64,000 nt of DNA from NCBI RefSeq assembly GCF_020883455.1, contig NZ_CP086615.1, forward strand, positions 3,100,001-3,164,000, given 5' to 3'. Of the stretch, positions 8,416 through 15,589 are shown piece by piece. Below the pieces are notes generated by a model. That model made no database searches and was not told the origin of the DNA. It worked only from the letters and a program-made list of their open reading frames with translations. Made by a program: the position numbers and the translations under genes. Numbering within the stretch: the first letter of the stretch is position 1; the number at the start of each line of letters is the position of its first letter. Source of the DNA: Spiribacter halobius. Its GTDB lineage: Bacteria; Pseudomonadota; Gammaproteobacteria; Nitrococcales; Nitrococcaceae.

Positions 8416-8447
8416 GAGCCTACAGGGACGTGTTCACGGCGTGTCCC
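8415..8447 (-). repeat. Dispersed GGGACACGCCGT repeat, copy 1
   Basis: On the minus strand this reads GGGACACGCCGT, then A-rich bases, then CCCTG and AGGCTCC. A close copy occurs at 28901-28933 on the plus strand, where it precedes the CTGCGGCA hairpin. Here the MITE-like element abuts it instead. It is non-coding. Confidence 0.6.
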
Positions 8448-8606
8448 CGGGCGTTCCTGCCCCGCCTCGCGCCCGGCACGGCCGTTACAACGGCTCCGGA
8501 GCCGTGGGTTCCTGGCGCCGGGATTTCTGAAGCCCGTGGCTAATCAGGTGGCGCGTAGGCGGCGCGCCCTCGCGCCGAGTCTCCCGCCGGCACGGGCGCC
8601 GGGCGG

Positions 8607-9875
8607 TCAGCCCGTCGAGCTCTGGATCGGTGCCGCCCTGCTCCGCCCCGCGCGCAGTGAGCCCAGCGAGGCCGCCACGACGAACCCGGCCATGGCGAGC
8701 GCCAGGCCTGGCACGCTGAGGCCCACGTCAAGCAGCAGCCCGGCCAGCGCCGGCGCCACCGCCGTGCTCAGCACCATGCAGCCGTGGGCGAGGCCGCGGA
8801 TGGCCCCGAGATGGGTCACGCCGTAGAGCTCCGGCCAGAGCGCCCCCATCAGCGTGCCCGCGGCGCCGACGCTGAGACCGGCGAGACCCAGATACAGCGG
8901 CGCGGCGAGCTGCCCGCCTCCCAGCGCCAGCACCAGCAGGGCCAGCGCCAGCGGCAGGAGATACACCGGCAGCAGGCGCACCGCACCCAGCCGGTCCACA
9001 AGCGGACCACTCAGCAGCAGCGCCAGCACATGGCTCACGGCAAACGCCGGGAATACCGCCGCCAGCCAGCCGAGCGTCCAGCCCTTGGCCTCGGCCACCG
9101 CCACCTGGTGGATGAACAGCGCGGTGATGACGAAGGGCGGCGCCAGCAGCGCCGGCAGCGCGGCGTAGAAGCGTGCATCCCGCAGAACCGCCCGTCGCCC
9201 CCAGTCGCCGGCGTTGCCCGTACCGGTGCCCTCGGCACGCGACCGGGGCACCGCCTCGCCGCGCAGCAGGGCCAGGGCGAGCGGCAGGCCAAGCAGCAGC
9301 AGCGCCGCGGCTATCGCCAGCCAGGCGCCACGCCAGCCGAGCCCCGCGATGAGCAGGACTGCCACGCTGGGCAGCACGGCCTCGGCCAGCGGCAGCCCGA
9401 GGGTCACCACGCTCACCGCCGTCCCCCGGCGCCGATCGAAGCGCCGCGCCACCGTGGTCTGCGCCACGTGCACCATCAGGCCCTGGCCGCACACCCGCAG
9501 CAGCAGCAGCGCGGGCAGCAGCACCCAGGCCGCCGGCGCACTGGCCAGCAGCACCGCCCCACCGGCGGCGCCCGCCAGAACCAGTGTCGTGAACAACGGC
9601 AGCGCGAGGCGATCCACGCCCCGGCCGAGAAAGATGAGCAACAGCCCGCTGATCAGCGTCGCCAGGGCGTAGACGCCGCCGAAGCCCGCGTTGGAGAGCC
9701 CGAACGCCGCCCGGATCTCGCCGCCGAACAGCGAGATGAAGAAGCTCTGGCCACTGCCCGAGAGCCCCACCAGCAGCACGCCGAAGGCGAGCAGCCGGAC
9801 ATGCGGCTGAAGATCAAGGACGAGGTTGCGAAAGCGACCGGGCATGGGCAGCTCACTGATCCTGAAGAAAATCAT
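8607..9875 (-). CDS. MFS transporter
   Basis: A 422-residue protein, strongly hydrophobic throughout, consistent with about 12 transmembrane helices in two halves separated by an Arg-rich loop near residues 205-225. It contains the pattern of the major facilitator superfamily (a GRGVDRL loop near residue 75). The substrate cannot be assigned. The first possible start is at 9875; an internal ATG at 9845 (MPGRFRN) is also plausible because the first has a poorly spaced ribosome-binding site. It is transcribed divergently from the deacetylase-like gene. The gene is very rich in G, C and Leu/Ala codons. Confidence 0.85.
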   Translation of the reverse strand: MIFFRISELPMPGRFRNLVLDLQPHVRLLAFGVLLVGLSGSGQSFFISLFGGEIRAAFGLSNAGFGGVYALATLISGLLLIFLGRGVDRLALPLFTTLVLAGAAGGAVLLASAPAAWVLLPALLLLRVCGQGLMVHVAQTTVARRFDRRRGTAVSVVTLGLPLAEAVLPSVAVLLIAGLGWRGAWLAIAAALLLLGLPLALALLRGEAVPRSRAEGTGTGNAGDWGRRAVLRDARFYAALPALLAPPFVITALFIHQVAVAEAKGWTLGWLAAVFPAFAVSHVLALLLSGPLVDRLGAVRLLPVYLLPLALALLVLALGGGQLAAPLYLGLAGLSVGAAGTLMGALWPELYGVTHLGAIRGLAHGCMVLSTAVAPALAGLLLDVGLSVPGLALAMAGFVVAASLGSLRAGRSRAAPIQSSTG

Positions 9876-9989
9876 CTCCGCGTCTCAGAGCCGCAGGACG
9901 GGCCTGCGCGGGAGCGGTCTCCGCAGTCCCGGGCGCACGGGAACGCCGGCCGGAGCGGACGGTCCACGGGTAGTGTCCAGGGGGAGCCC

Positions 9990-10901
9990 ATGCTGCACTG
10001 CGTCCATCATCCTGGCTACACCATTCCGCTGCCTCCGGGGCATCCCTTTCCGATGGAGAAGTTCCGGGTACTGCGAGAGCAGCTGTCCGGGCTGCCTGCG
10101 CACTGGCACGAGCCCGGCCCCGCGCGCGAGGAGGACCTTGCCCGGGTACACGCGCCGGCCTACCTGGAGGCCTTCCGGGAGGGCACCATCGACGAGCGTG
10201 CCCAGCGCCGCACGGGCTTTCGCTGGTCGCCGGCGCTCTACCGGCGCACCCTGCTGGAGACCGGGGGCACCGTGCTCACGGCGGCGCTGGCGCTGGAGCA
10301 CGGGCTCGCCTGTAACACCGCCGGCGGCACCCACCACGCCTTCGCCGGTCACGGCAGCGGCTACTGCCTTATCAACGACCTCGCCGTGGCGGCCTGCTGG
10401 GCGCTCGCCGAGGGCGGCGCCCGGCGGGTGCTGATCGTGGACCTGGACGTCCACCAGGGAGACGGCACGGCGGTGCTGCTCGCCGACGAGCCGCGGGCGT
10501 TCACCTTCTCCATGCACTGCGCGGAGAATTTCCCTGCCCGCAAGCAGCGCAGCGACCGCGACCGCGCGCTGCGGCGGGGCACCGGCGACGAAGCCTATCT
10601 GGACGCCCTCGAGGCGGAGCTGCCGGCCCTGCTCGCCGACCCCGCACCGGACCTGGTGCTCTACGACGCCGGCGCCGACGTCCACGCCGACGACCGCCTC
10701 GGGCACCTGCGCCTGAGCGACGACGGCCTATCGCGGCGGGACGCCTGCGTGCTCGGCGCCTGCCGGCAGCGGGGCATCCCCGTGGCAGCGGTGATCGGCG
10801 GCGGCTACGACCGCGACATCCCCACCCTCGCGCGCCGCCACGCGCGTCTGCATCATGCCGCCGCGCAGGTGACGGGATGCGCGGTGGCGATGGTAAACTG
10901 A
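9990..10901 (+). CDS. Histone deacetylase-family amidohydrolase
   Basis: A 303-residue arginase/deacetylase-fold zinc amidohydrolase of the bacterial HDAC-like family (acetoin-utilisation / acetylpolyamine amidohydrolase type). The active site is visible: His115-His116, zinc ligands Asp153, His155 (DLDVH) and Asp235 (DDRLG), and transition-state Tyr273 in GGGYDRD. It would remove acetyl or similar acyl groups from amines or lysines; the substrate is unknown. The ATG at 9990 is chosen because GGGGAG precedes it at 9981-9986 and the family alignment begins there. The open frame continuing far upstream is antisense to the MFS gene. sufT follows after 50 bases. Confidence 0.9.
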   Translation: MLHCVHHPGYTIPLPPGHPFPMEKFRVLREQLSGLPAHWHEPGPAREEDLARVHAPAYLEAFREGTIDERAQRRTGFRWSPALYRRTLLETGGTVLTAALALEHGLACNTAGGTHHAFAGHGSGYCLINDLAVAACWALAEGGARRVLIVDLDVHQGDGTAVLLADEPRAFTFSMHCAENFPARKQRSDRDRALRRGTGDEAYLDALEAELPALLADPAPDLVLYDAGADVHADDRLGHLRLSDDGLSRRDACVLGACRQRGIPVAAVIGGGYDRDIPTLARRHARLHHAAAQVTGCAVAMVN

Positions 10902-10951
10902 CGGGGAAATATCGACTTGCGGACGGCGCCTGCAGGCGCCCGGAGTAGGCC

Positions 10952-11503
10952 ATGCCCATGCAGAGCAACGAGCCCGTCACCTTTCTGCGCGACTGCGAGG
11001 CGGCGCTGATCCCCGCCGGGGATACGGGCACCATCCCCAAGGGCGCCGAGGGCATGATCACCCAGGCCCTCGGCGGCAGCTACACCGTCTACATCCAGGG
11101 CAACCTGTTCCGCATCGACGGCAAGGATGCCGACGCGATCGGCAAGGAGCCGGAGCCCACGCCGGAGCTGCCGGACGACGCCTCGGAGGAGGATGTCGAG
11201 CAGCTGGTCTGGGATCAGATGCGCCGCTGCTACGACCCAGAGATCCCGATCAACATCGTCGAGCTCGGGCTCGTCTACCGCTGCGACATCGGCAAGCGCG
11301 ACGACGGCAGCCGCAAGGTATCCATCGACATGACCCTCACCGCCCCCGGTTGCGGCATGGGCGACATCCTCGCCTACGACGTGCGCGAGAAGGTGAAGCA
11401 GGTGCCGACGGTGGAGGAGGTCGAGGTGGAGATCGTCTTCGACCCGCCCTGGAGCTTCGAGATGATGTCCGACGCCGCCAAGCTGCAGACGGGAATGATG
11501 TAG
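10952..11503 (+). CDS. sufT: SufT, iron-sulfur cluster assembly accessory protein
   Basis: A 183-residue protein with an N-terminal SufT-specific extension (about 1-65) and a C-terminal MIP18/DUF59 domain (about 70-175). Visible family motifs are CYDPEIPINIVELGLVY, the conserved cysteine in LTAPGCGMGD and the DPPW turn. SufT is implicated in maturation of Fe-S proteins, especially under high iron-sulfur demand. The rest of a suf operon is not here. The neighbour downstream, on the opposite strand, encodes an Fnr-type regulator that itself should bind a [4Fe-4S] cluster. It lies 50 bases after the deacetylase-like gene. Confidence 0.9.
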   Translation: MPMQSNEPVTFLRDCEAALIPAGDTGTIPKGAEGMITQALGGSYTVYIQGNLFRIDGKDADAIGKEPEPTPELPDDASEEDVEQLVWDQMRRCYDPEIPINIVELGLVYRCDIGKRDDGSRKVSIDMTLTAPGCGMGDILAYDVREKVKQVPTVEEVEVEIVFDPPWSFEMMSDAAKLQTGMM

Positions 11504-11518
11504 CGGGTCCGTCTCGCG

Positions 11519-12295
11519 TCAGTAGCCGGTGTCCCGCTGGCCGACCGCCGCGGCGTCCTCCGGCGGCCGGCCGGCCAGCTCGTGCAGCGCCTCCACGTCG
11601 GTAAGCCGCACCTCGCGCCCCTCGGCGCTCAGCCAGCCTTGATCACGAAACCGCCGGAACAGCCGGCTCATGGTCTCCGGCGCCAGGCCCAGGTAGTTGC
11701 CGAGCTCGCTGCGGGCCATGGGCAGGCGGAAGCGCGTGGCGGACAGCCCGCGCCGGGCGAAGCGGTCGGAGAGGCTCAGCAGCAGGATGGCGAGGCGCTC
11801 CTCCGCCGTGCGCCGCGCCATGGCGAACAGCATCTCCTGATCGGAGAAGATCTCCCGGCTCATCAGCCGCAGCAGCTGGCGCTGCAGCCCGGGGATCTCG
11901 CTCGCCAGATCCTCCAGCCGCTCGAAGGGCAGCTCGCAGACGCTGGTGGTCTCCAGGGCCTCGGCGCTGCAGGGATGGCGCCAGGTGTTGATGGCATCCA
12001 GCCCCACCAGCTCCCCAGGCAGATGGAACCCGGTGACCTGCTCCTCGCCGCCCGACGAGACGGTGTAGGTCTTCAGCGCCCCGGAGCGCACCGCATAGAT
12101 GGCGTGGAAGTCGTCGCCCTCGCGGTAGAGGTGGTCGTTGCGCTGCAGGGGGCGGCGCCGCTGGACGATATCATCCAGCAGGGCCACGTCGCTCTGGCTG
12201 AGGCTCACCGGGAGGCACAGCTGCACGAGGCTGCAGTTGGTACATGCGCTGCGCAGGCTGGAGACGCGGAAATCGCTCACATCGGCGCTGGTCAT
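11519..12295 (-). CDS. fnr: Fnr/Anr-type oxygen-responsive transcriptional regulator
   Basis: A 258-residue Crp/Fnr-family protein. N-terminal cysteines at 18, 21 and 27 (C-x2-C-x5-C) plus an internal cysteine in the HPCSAE segment near residue 100 match the [4Fe-4S] ligand set of FNR/ANR. Residues about 45-150 form the cyclic-nucleotide-like sensor fold. The C-terminal helix-turn-helix contains LGLAPETMSRLFRRF, whose Glu, Ser and Arg are those that read the FNR half-site TTGAT. It is a global switch to anaerobic metabolism. It converges on sufT, and a MITE-like element lies upstream of its start. Confidence 0.92.
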   Translation of the reverse strand: MTSADVSDFRVSSLRSACTNCSLVQLCLPVSLSQSDVALLDDIVQRRRPLQRNDHLYREGDDFHAIYAVRSGALKTYTVSSGGEEQVTGFHLPGELVGLDAINTWRHPCSAEALETTSVCELPFERLEDLASEIPGLQRQLLRLMSREIFSDQEMLFAMARRTAEERLAILLLSLSDRFARRGLSATRFRLPMARSELGNYLGLAPETMSRLFRRFRDQGWLSAEGREVRLTDVEALHELAGRPPEDAAAVGQRDTGY

Positions 12296-12442
12296 GGATC
12301 ATCCCTGCCCTTGTATGCCGCTGCGCCGGCGCCGCGCGGTGGTACCCGGGAGGCGCCGGCAATCCCCCCATGATAGTGCCCACGTCGCTCCGGGGCCATG
12401 ACAAGTCTCGGCGGCGCTGCCGCCGGCCCGGTCCGAAACGCG

Positions 12443-12642
12443 AGCCCGCATATCTCACCGATTCGCGCAGCGAGGGCGTGGAGATGGCGGGCAGGAGATG
12501 GGCAGCGCGGAGCCCTTCCCGAGGGAGAGTCCGGGCGCGCAGGCGTACTCGACAGTACGTCGAGCACCCGGGCCGAGCGCAACGCAGGACTGGCCGCCAG
12601 ATCCGCGCCCGCAGCCGTGAATCGGTGAGATGTGCGGGCTAG
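12443..12642. mobile_element. MITE-like palindrome-ended element, copy B
   Basis: About 200 bp, closely matching copy A at 8232-8415 but with an extra internal segment of about 20 bases. The inverted ends are AGCCCGCATATCTCACC on the left and GGTGAGATGTGCGGGCTAG on the right. It sits directly against pgpA, and the terminal CTAG supplies the TAG stop codon of that gene. The rest of the 12296-12638 gap shows no gene. Confidence 0.75.
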
Positions 12643-13106
12643 CCGGCAAGCCACGCGAAGGACTGCACCACCATCCACGCCCCGGCGCCGGCGAGCACGT
12701 CATCGAGCATGATGCCGATACCGCCGCCGAGGCGCCGGTCAACCCAGCTGATGGGCCACGGCTTGGCCATGTCGAGAATCCGGAAGGCCACGAACGCCAC
12801 CGGCAGCGGCCACCAGCCGGGCGGCAGGGCGATGCAGGCGAGCCAGATGCCGGTGAACTCGTCCCAGACGATGGCCGGGTGGTCGTGCACGCCGGCGGCC
12901 CGCGCCGCGGCGCCGCAGAGCCAGCAACCGAACGCGAAGGCTGCGACCACCACGAGCACCTGCACCGGCACCGGCAGCCAGAGCAGCAGCGGAACCGCCG
13001 GCAGCGCCGCCAGCGTGCCCGTGGTGCCCGGCAGACGCGGCGAGAGGCCGCTGCCGAAGCCGGTGGCGAGCAGCTGCACCGGTTCACGCAGGCGAAAGAC
13101 ACTCAT
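12639..13106 (-). CDS. pgpA: Phosphatidylglycerophosphatase A
   Basis: A 155-residue membrane protein of PgpA length. It keeps the family motifs PGTTGTLAALP near residue 25, HPAIVWDEFTG in the middle, and FRILDMAKPWPISWVDR with GGIGIMLDDVLAG towards the C-terminus. It dephosphorylates phosphatidylglycerol phosphate to phosphatidylglycerol in the inner membrane. Its ATG overlaps the TGA of thiL by four bases, as usual in nusB-thiL-pgpA clusters. The stop codon is the TAG in the end of a MITE-like element, so the C-terminus may have been reset by that insertion. Confidence 0.93.
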   Translation of the reverse strand: MSVFRLREPVQLLATGFGSGLSPRLPGTTGTLAALPAVPLLLWLPVPVQVLVVVAAFAFGCWLCGAAARAAGVHDHPAIVWDEFTGIWLACIALPPGWWPLPVAFVAFRILDMAKPWPISWVDRRLGGGIGIMLDDVLAGAGAWMVVQSFAWLAG

Positions 13107-14068
13107 GCCCCGCCCCCGAAATGCTGGTAGCCGCCGCCGGCGAGCTCCCGGCCCCGGGCGTCGCGCACCCGCAGGCCAGCGCCTTCGGTCACCCGCCCGA
13201 TGGGCGTCAGCGGCAGGGACTGCGCTGCGGCGAGGCTGCCCAGCGCCGAATCCGCCGCCGCCGGGGCCGTGAAGCAGAGCTCGTAGTCATCGCCACCGTT
13301 GAGTGCAAGATCCACGGCGGCACGGTCTCCCGCCCAGGCGCGCAGCCGGCGGGACAGCGGCAGCCAGTCGGCGCGCAGCTCGATGCCGACGCCGCTCGCA
13401 GCGGCGATGTGCCCGGCATCCGCTGCCACGCCGTCGGAGACATCGATGGCGGCGGAGGCCACGCCGGCCAGCGCCTGGCCCAGCGCCACCCGCGGTGTCG
13501 GCCGGTGCAGGCGGCGCAGCAGCCGCGCCCAGCGCCTGTCCTCGCCGGCCCCGGACTGCCAGGCGGCGAGCCCCGCCGCCGCCTCACCTGGCCGGCCGGA
13601 GAGCCAGACCCGGTCGCCGGGCCGGGCCCCGTCCCGGCGCAGGGCCGGGCCGGCCAGACATCCGATCACCTGCACGCTGACCGTGAGCGGCCCGCGGGTA
13701 ACATCGCCGCCCACCAGGGCCACGCCGTGGGCCGTGGCCAGCGCCCCGAAGCCGGCGGCGAAGCCCTCGAGCCAGGGCTCGTCGACCTTCGGCAGCGTGA
13801 GCGCCAGCAGCGCCCACTGCGGCGTCGCGCCCATGGCGGCGAGGTCGCTGAGGTTTACCGCCAGCGCCTTGTGCCCGACGTCCGCCGCCGCCGCGTCCGC
13901 CGGAAAGTGAACGTCTGCGACCAGCGTGTCGAGGGCGAGTGCCTGGGGACGCCCCGGCGCCGGCCGCACCAGCGCGGCGTCGTCACCGACCCCCAGCAGC
14001 ACGTCCTCGCGGGCTGCCCCGACGTGGACGAGGTAGCGGGCGATGAGGGCAAACTCGGAGAGCGCCAC
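13103..14068 (-). CDS. thiL: Thiamine-monophosphate kinase
   Basis: A 321-residue ThiL of normal length with the AIRS/PurM-like fold. The N-terminal GVGDDAAL segment and the later DVSDGVAADAGH and GGDDYELCF motifs carry the acidic Mg-ATP ligands. It phosphorylates thiamine monophosphate to the diphosphate cofactor. It overlaps pgpA by four bases and follows nusB closely, in the canonical nusB-thiL-pgpA order. Confidence 0.95.
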   Translation of the reverse strand: MALSEFALIARYLVHVGAAREDVLLGVGDDAALVRPAPGRPQALALDTLVADVHFPADAAAADVGHKALAVNLSDLAAMGATPQWALLALTLPKVDEPWLEGFAAGFGALATAHGVALVGGDVTRGPLTVSVQVIGCLAGPALRRDGARPGDRVWLSGRPGEAAAGLAAWQSGAGEDRRWARLLRRLHRPTPRVALGQALAGVASAAIDVSDGVAADAGHIAAASGVGIELRADWLPLSRRLRAWAGDRAAVDLALNGGDDYELCFTAPAAADSALGSLAAAQSLPLTPIGRVTEGAGLRVRDARGRELAGGGYQHFGGGA

Positions 14069-14076
14069 GCGGCGCC

Positions 14077-14553
14077 TCAGCGACGACGGCGACCGAGCTC
14101 GGCGGCGCGCAGAGGCTGGTCGCGCCCGACGCGGTCCAGCACGCCGTTGATGTAGCGGTGGCTCTGCTCGGCACCAAAGGACTTGGCGAGCTCCACCGCC
14201 TCGTCGATCACCACCCGGTAGGGCACCTCCATGCGCGCCATGAGCTCATAGGTGCCAAGGCGCAGGATCGCCTTCTCCACCGGATCCAGGGTCGCCGCCG
14301 GACGGTCCAGGTAGCGGTCGTAGGCGGCATCCAGCTCCTCCACCCGGGCGATGACCTCGTGCAGCAGCTCCGTGAAGTAGTCCAGCTCCATGCGCCCGAG
14401 CCGGTACTCCTCGAGGAACTGGCGCTCGATGGCGCCGGCCTCGTGGCCGGTGAGCTCCCACTGATAGAGGGCCTGCAGCGCACGCCGGCGGGCGCGGGTG
14501 CGGCGGCGGTGGGCATGGGGCCCGGACGGGATATCGGCCACAGGCAGGCTCAC
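14077..14553 (-). CDS. nusB: Transcription antitermination factor NusB
   Basis: A 158-residue all-helical NusB. Family features are the [15 protein letters not shown] segment near residue 20 and the C-terminal [18 protein letters not shown] and INGVLD motifs. NusB works with NusE (S10) in rRNA antitermination. I start it at the GTG at 14553, which overlaps the TGA of ribH (GTGA), rather than at the longer upstream frame that reads through ribH. The Arg-rich N-terminus matches the RNA-binding face. Confidence 0.93.
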   Translation of the reverse strand: MSLPVADIPSGPHAHRRRTRARRRALQALYQWELTGHEAGAIERQFLEEYRLGRMELDYFTELLHEVIARVEELDAAYDRYLDRPAATLDPVEKAILRLGTYELMARMEVPYRVVIDEAVELAKSFGAEQSHRYINGVLDRVGRDQPLRAAELGRRRR

Positions 14554-15011
14554 AGCTGACGCAGCAGGCTGATCATCTCGAGCGCCGTCAGCGCCGCCTC
14601 CGCGCCCTTGTTGCCGGCCTTGGTCCCGGCGCGCTCGATGGCCTGCTCGATGCTGTCGGTGGTCAGCACGCCGAAGGCCACCGGCACTCCGCTCTGCATC
14701 GACAACTGCCCGATGCCCTTGGCGCACTCGCCGGCAACGTAGTCGAAGTGCGGGGTCCCGCCCCGGATCACGCAGCCGAGCGCCACCACCGCGTCGTACT
14801 CCCCGGAGGCCGCCAGCCGCTGCACCACCAGCGGCAGCTCCCAGGCCCCCGGTACCCGCACCAGCGTCAGCGCGTCATCCGCCACCCCATGCCGCACCAG
14901 CACATCCCGCGCCCCGGCCACCAGCTGCTCGACGATGAAGCTGTTGAAGCGCGTGGCGGCAAGCGCGACTTTGGCGTCCTGAGTGGTGAAAGTGCCTTCG
15001 ATGATCTGCAT
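14550..15011 (-). CDS. ribH: 6,7-dimethyl-8-ribityllumazine synthase
   Basis: A 153-residue lumazine synthase of standard length. It has the N-terminal [10 protein letters not shown] substrate-binding segment, VPGAWELPL, and [14 protein letters not shown] with the catalytic His88. It condenses the butanone phosphate made by RibB with the pyrimidine made by RibA/RibD. It is followed by nusB with a GTGA overlap. Upstream, where ribBA would normally adjoin, a four-helix-bundle gene flanked by heptamer arrays is inserted, so ribH may need its own transcription start. Confidence 0.95.
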   Translation of the reverse strand: MQIIEGTFTTQDAKVALAATRFNSFIVEQLVAGARDVLVRHGVADDALTLVRVPGAWELPLVVQRLAASGEYDAVVALGCVIRGGTPHFDYVAGECAKGIGQLSMQSGVPVAFGVLTTDSIEQAIERAGTKAGNKGAEAALTALEMISLLRQL

Positions 15012-15036
15012 TGTCCGTTAACTTCTGATGAGGAGT

Positions 15037-15065
15037 GGCAAGTTGCAAGTTTCAAGTTGCAAGCG
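15037..15065. repeat. Heptamer arm, left side of the four-helix-bundle unit
   Basis: Tandem 7-base units CAAGTTG, CAAGTTT, CAAGTTG, CAAG. The reverse complement of this sequence occurs at 15527-15557, so the pair encloses the four-helix-bundle gene. It lies in the 5' region of ribH. Confidence 0.85.
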
Positions 15066-15113
15066 AGAATACGGGGCCGGCAGCAGCGCCCGCTCGGCCG
15101 GCACGTCAGCGAG

Positions 15114-15473
15114 TTACCTGCGAAGACTCGCTGCGAGGCCTGCGATTATACGGCTCACTTCCGTGCTTCGCAGGATTAGCGGTTCCACCGAAGGCCCCGG
15201 GAGATACCCAAGATCCTGCATAAGCCGCAGCTGTGCGCGTAATTCGCCTGCTGAACCCCTCGCCACCCCGAGGAAGTAGCCAAACTCCGCTGGCGAAAAA
15301 CGCTCAAAACCCTCCGCTACATTGCTGACCACGGACACCGCACTCCGTCGCGCCTGACGACAGAGATCGAAATCCTGACGCAAACACGGCTTCGTGGTCC
15401 GGTAGACGTCTACGGCCAACCTATGACCTTTCTGCCAGGCCACTAGCTCCTCAAAACCACGAATCCCTGCCAT
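15114..15473 (-). CDS. Four-helix-bundle protein (23S rRNA intervening-sequence protein family)
   Basis: A 119-residue, mostly helical protein. It matches the family of small four-helix-bundle proteins first known from ORFs in intervening sequences of 23S rRNA genes. Telling features are the start FEELVAWQKGHRLAVDVYR, the RRSAVSVVSNVAEGFER centre and the later FLGVARGSAGELRAQL helix. Biochemical function is not established; related Avd proteins assist diversity-generating retroelements. The gene is visibly poorer in GC than its neighbours and sits alone between ribBA and ribH. It is enclosed by facing CAAGTTG heptamer arrays, which suggests horizontal arrival as a unit. CAGCGAGT and ACTCGCTG form an 8-bp inverted repeat around its stop. 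Confidence 0.88.
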   Translation of the reverse strand: MAGIRGFEELVAWQKGHRLAVDVYRTTKPCLRQDFDLCRQARRSAVSVVSNVAEGFERFSPAEFGYFLGVARGSAGELRAQLRLMQDLGYLPGPSVEPLILRSTEVSRIIAGLAASLRR

Positions 15474-15526
15474 CGCACCCCCTCCTTGGGGTTACTCAAG
15501 TTGTCCGCTTGCGACCGACTCCTTCC

Positions 15527-15557
15527 CACTTGCAACTTGCCGCTTGCAACTTGCACC
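15527..15557. repeat. Heptamer arm, right side of the four-helix-bundle unit
   Basis: Reverse-complement units (CAACTTG) in tandem, complementary to the arm at 15037-15065. It ends next to the perfect palindrome that holds the ribBA stop codon. A weaker CAAGTTG unit also occurs near 15497. Confidence 0.85.
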
Positions 15558-15589
15558 TACGTTCAGTCGGCAGCAGCCGACTGAACGTA
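15558..15589. repeat. Perfect stop-codon palindrome at the end of ribBA
   Basis: 14-bp arms 15558-15571 and 15576-15589 are exact reverse complements around a 4-base AGCA loop. The ribBA TGA stop (15565-15563) and its last codons are inside. This is the same arrangement as at 4023-4057 and 4152-4193: gene end, perfect palindrome, then heptamer array. Confidence 0.85.

Noticed and set aside
8784-9989. N-terminal extension of the deacetylase-like gene
   Set aside because: The frame is open for about 400 codons upstream but is antisense to the MFS transporter and lacks family similarity; a good ribosome-binding site precedes the ATG at 9990.
12292-12678. A 128-codon ORF across the MITE copy B
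   Set aside because: The reading frame runs through the palindromic element; similar peptides arise at the other copies only because the DNA is repeated.
15037-15557. CRISPR array
   Set aside because: The tandem units here and at similar sites are 7-8 bases with no spacers, and no cas gene is present.
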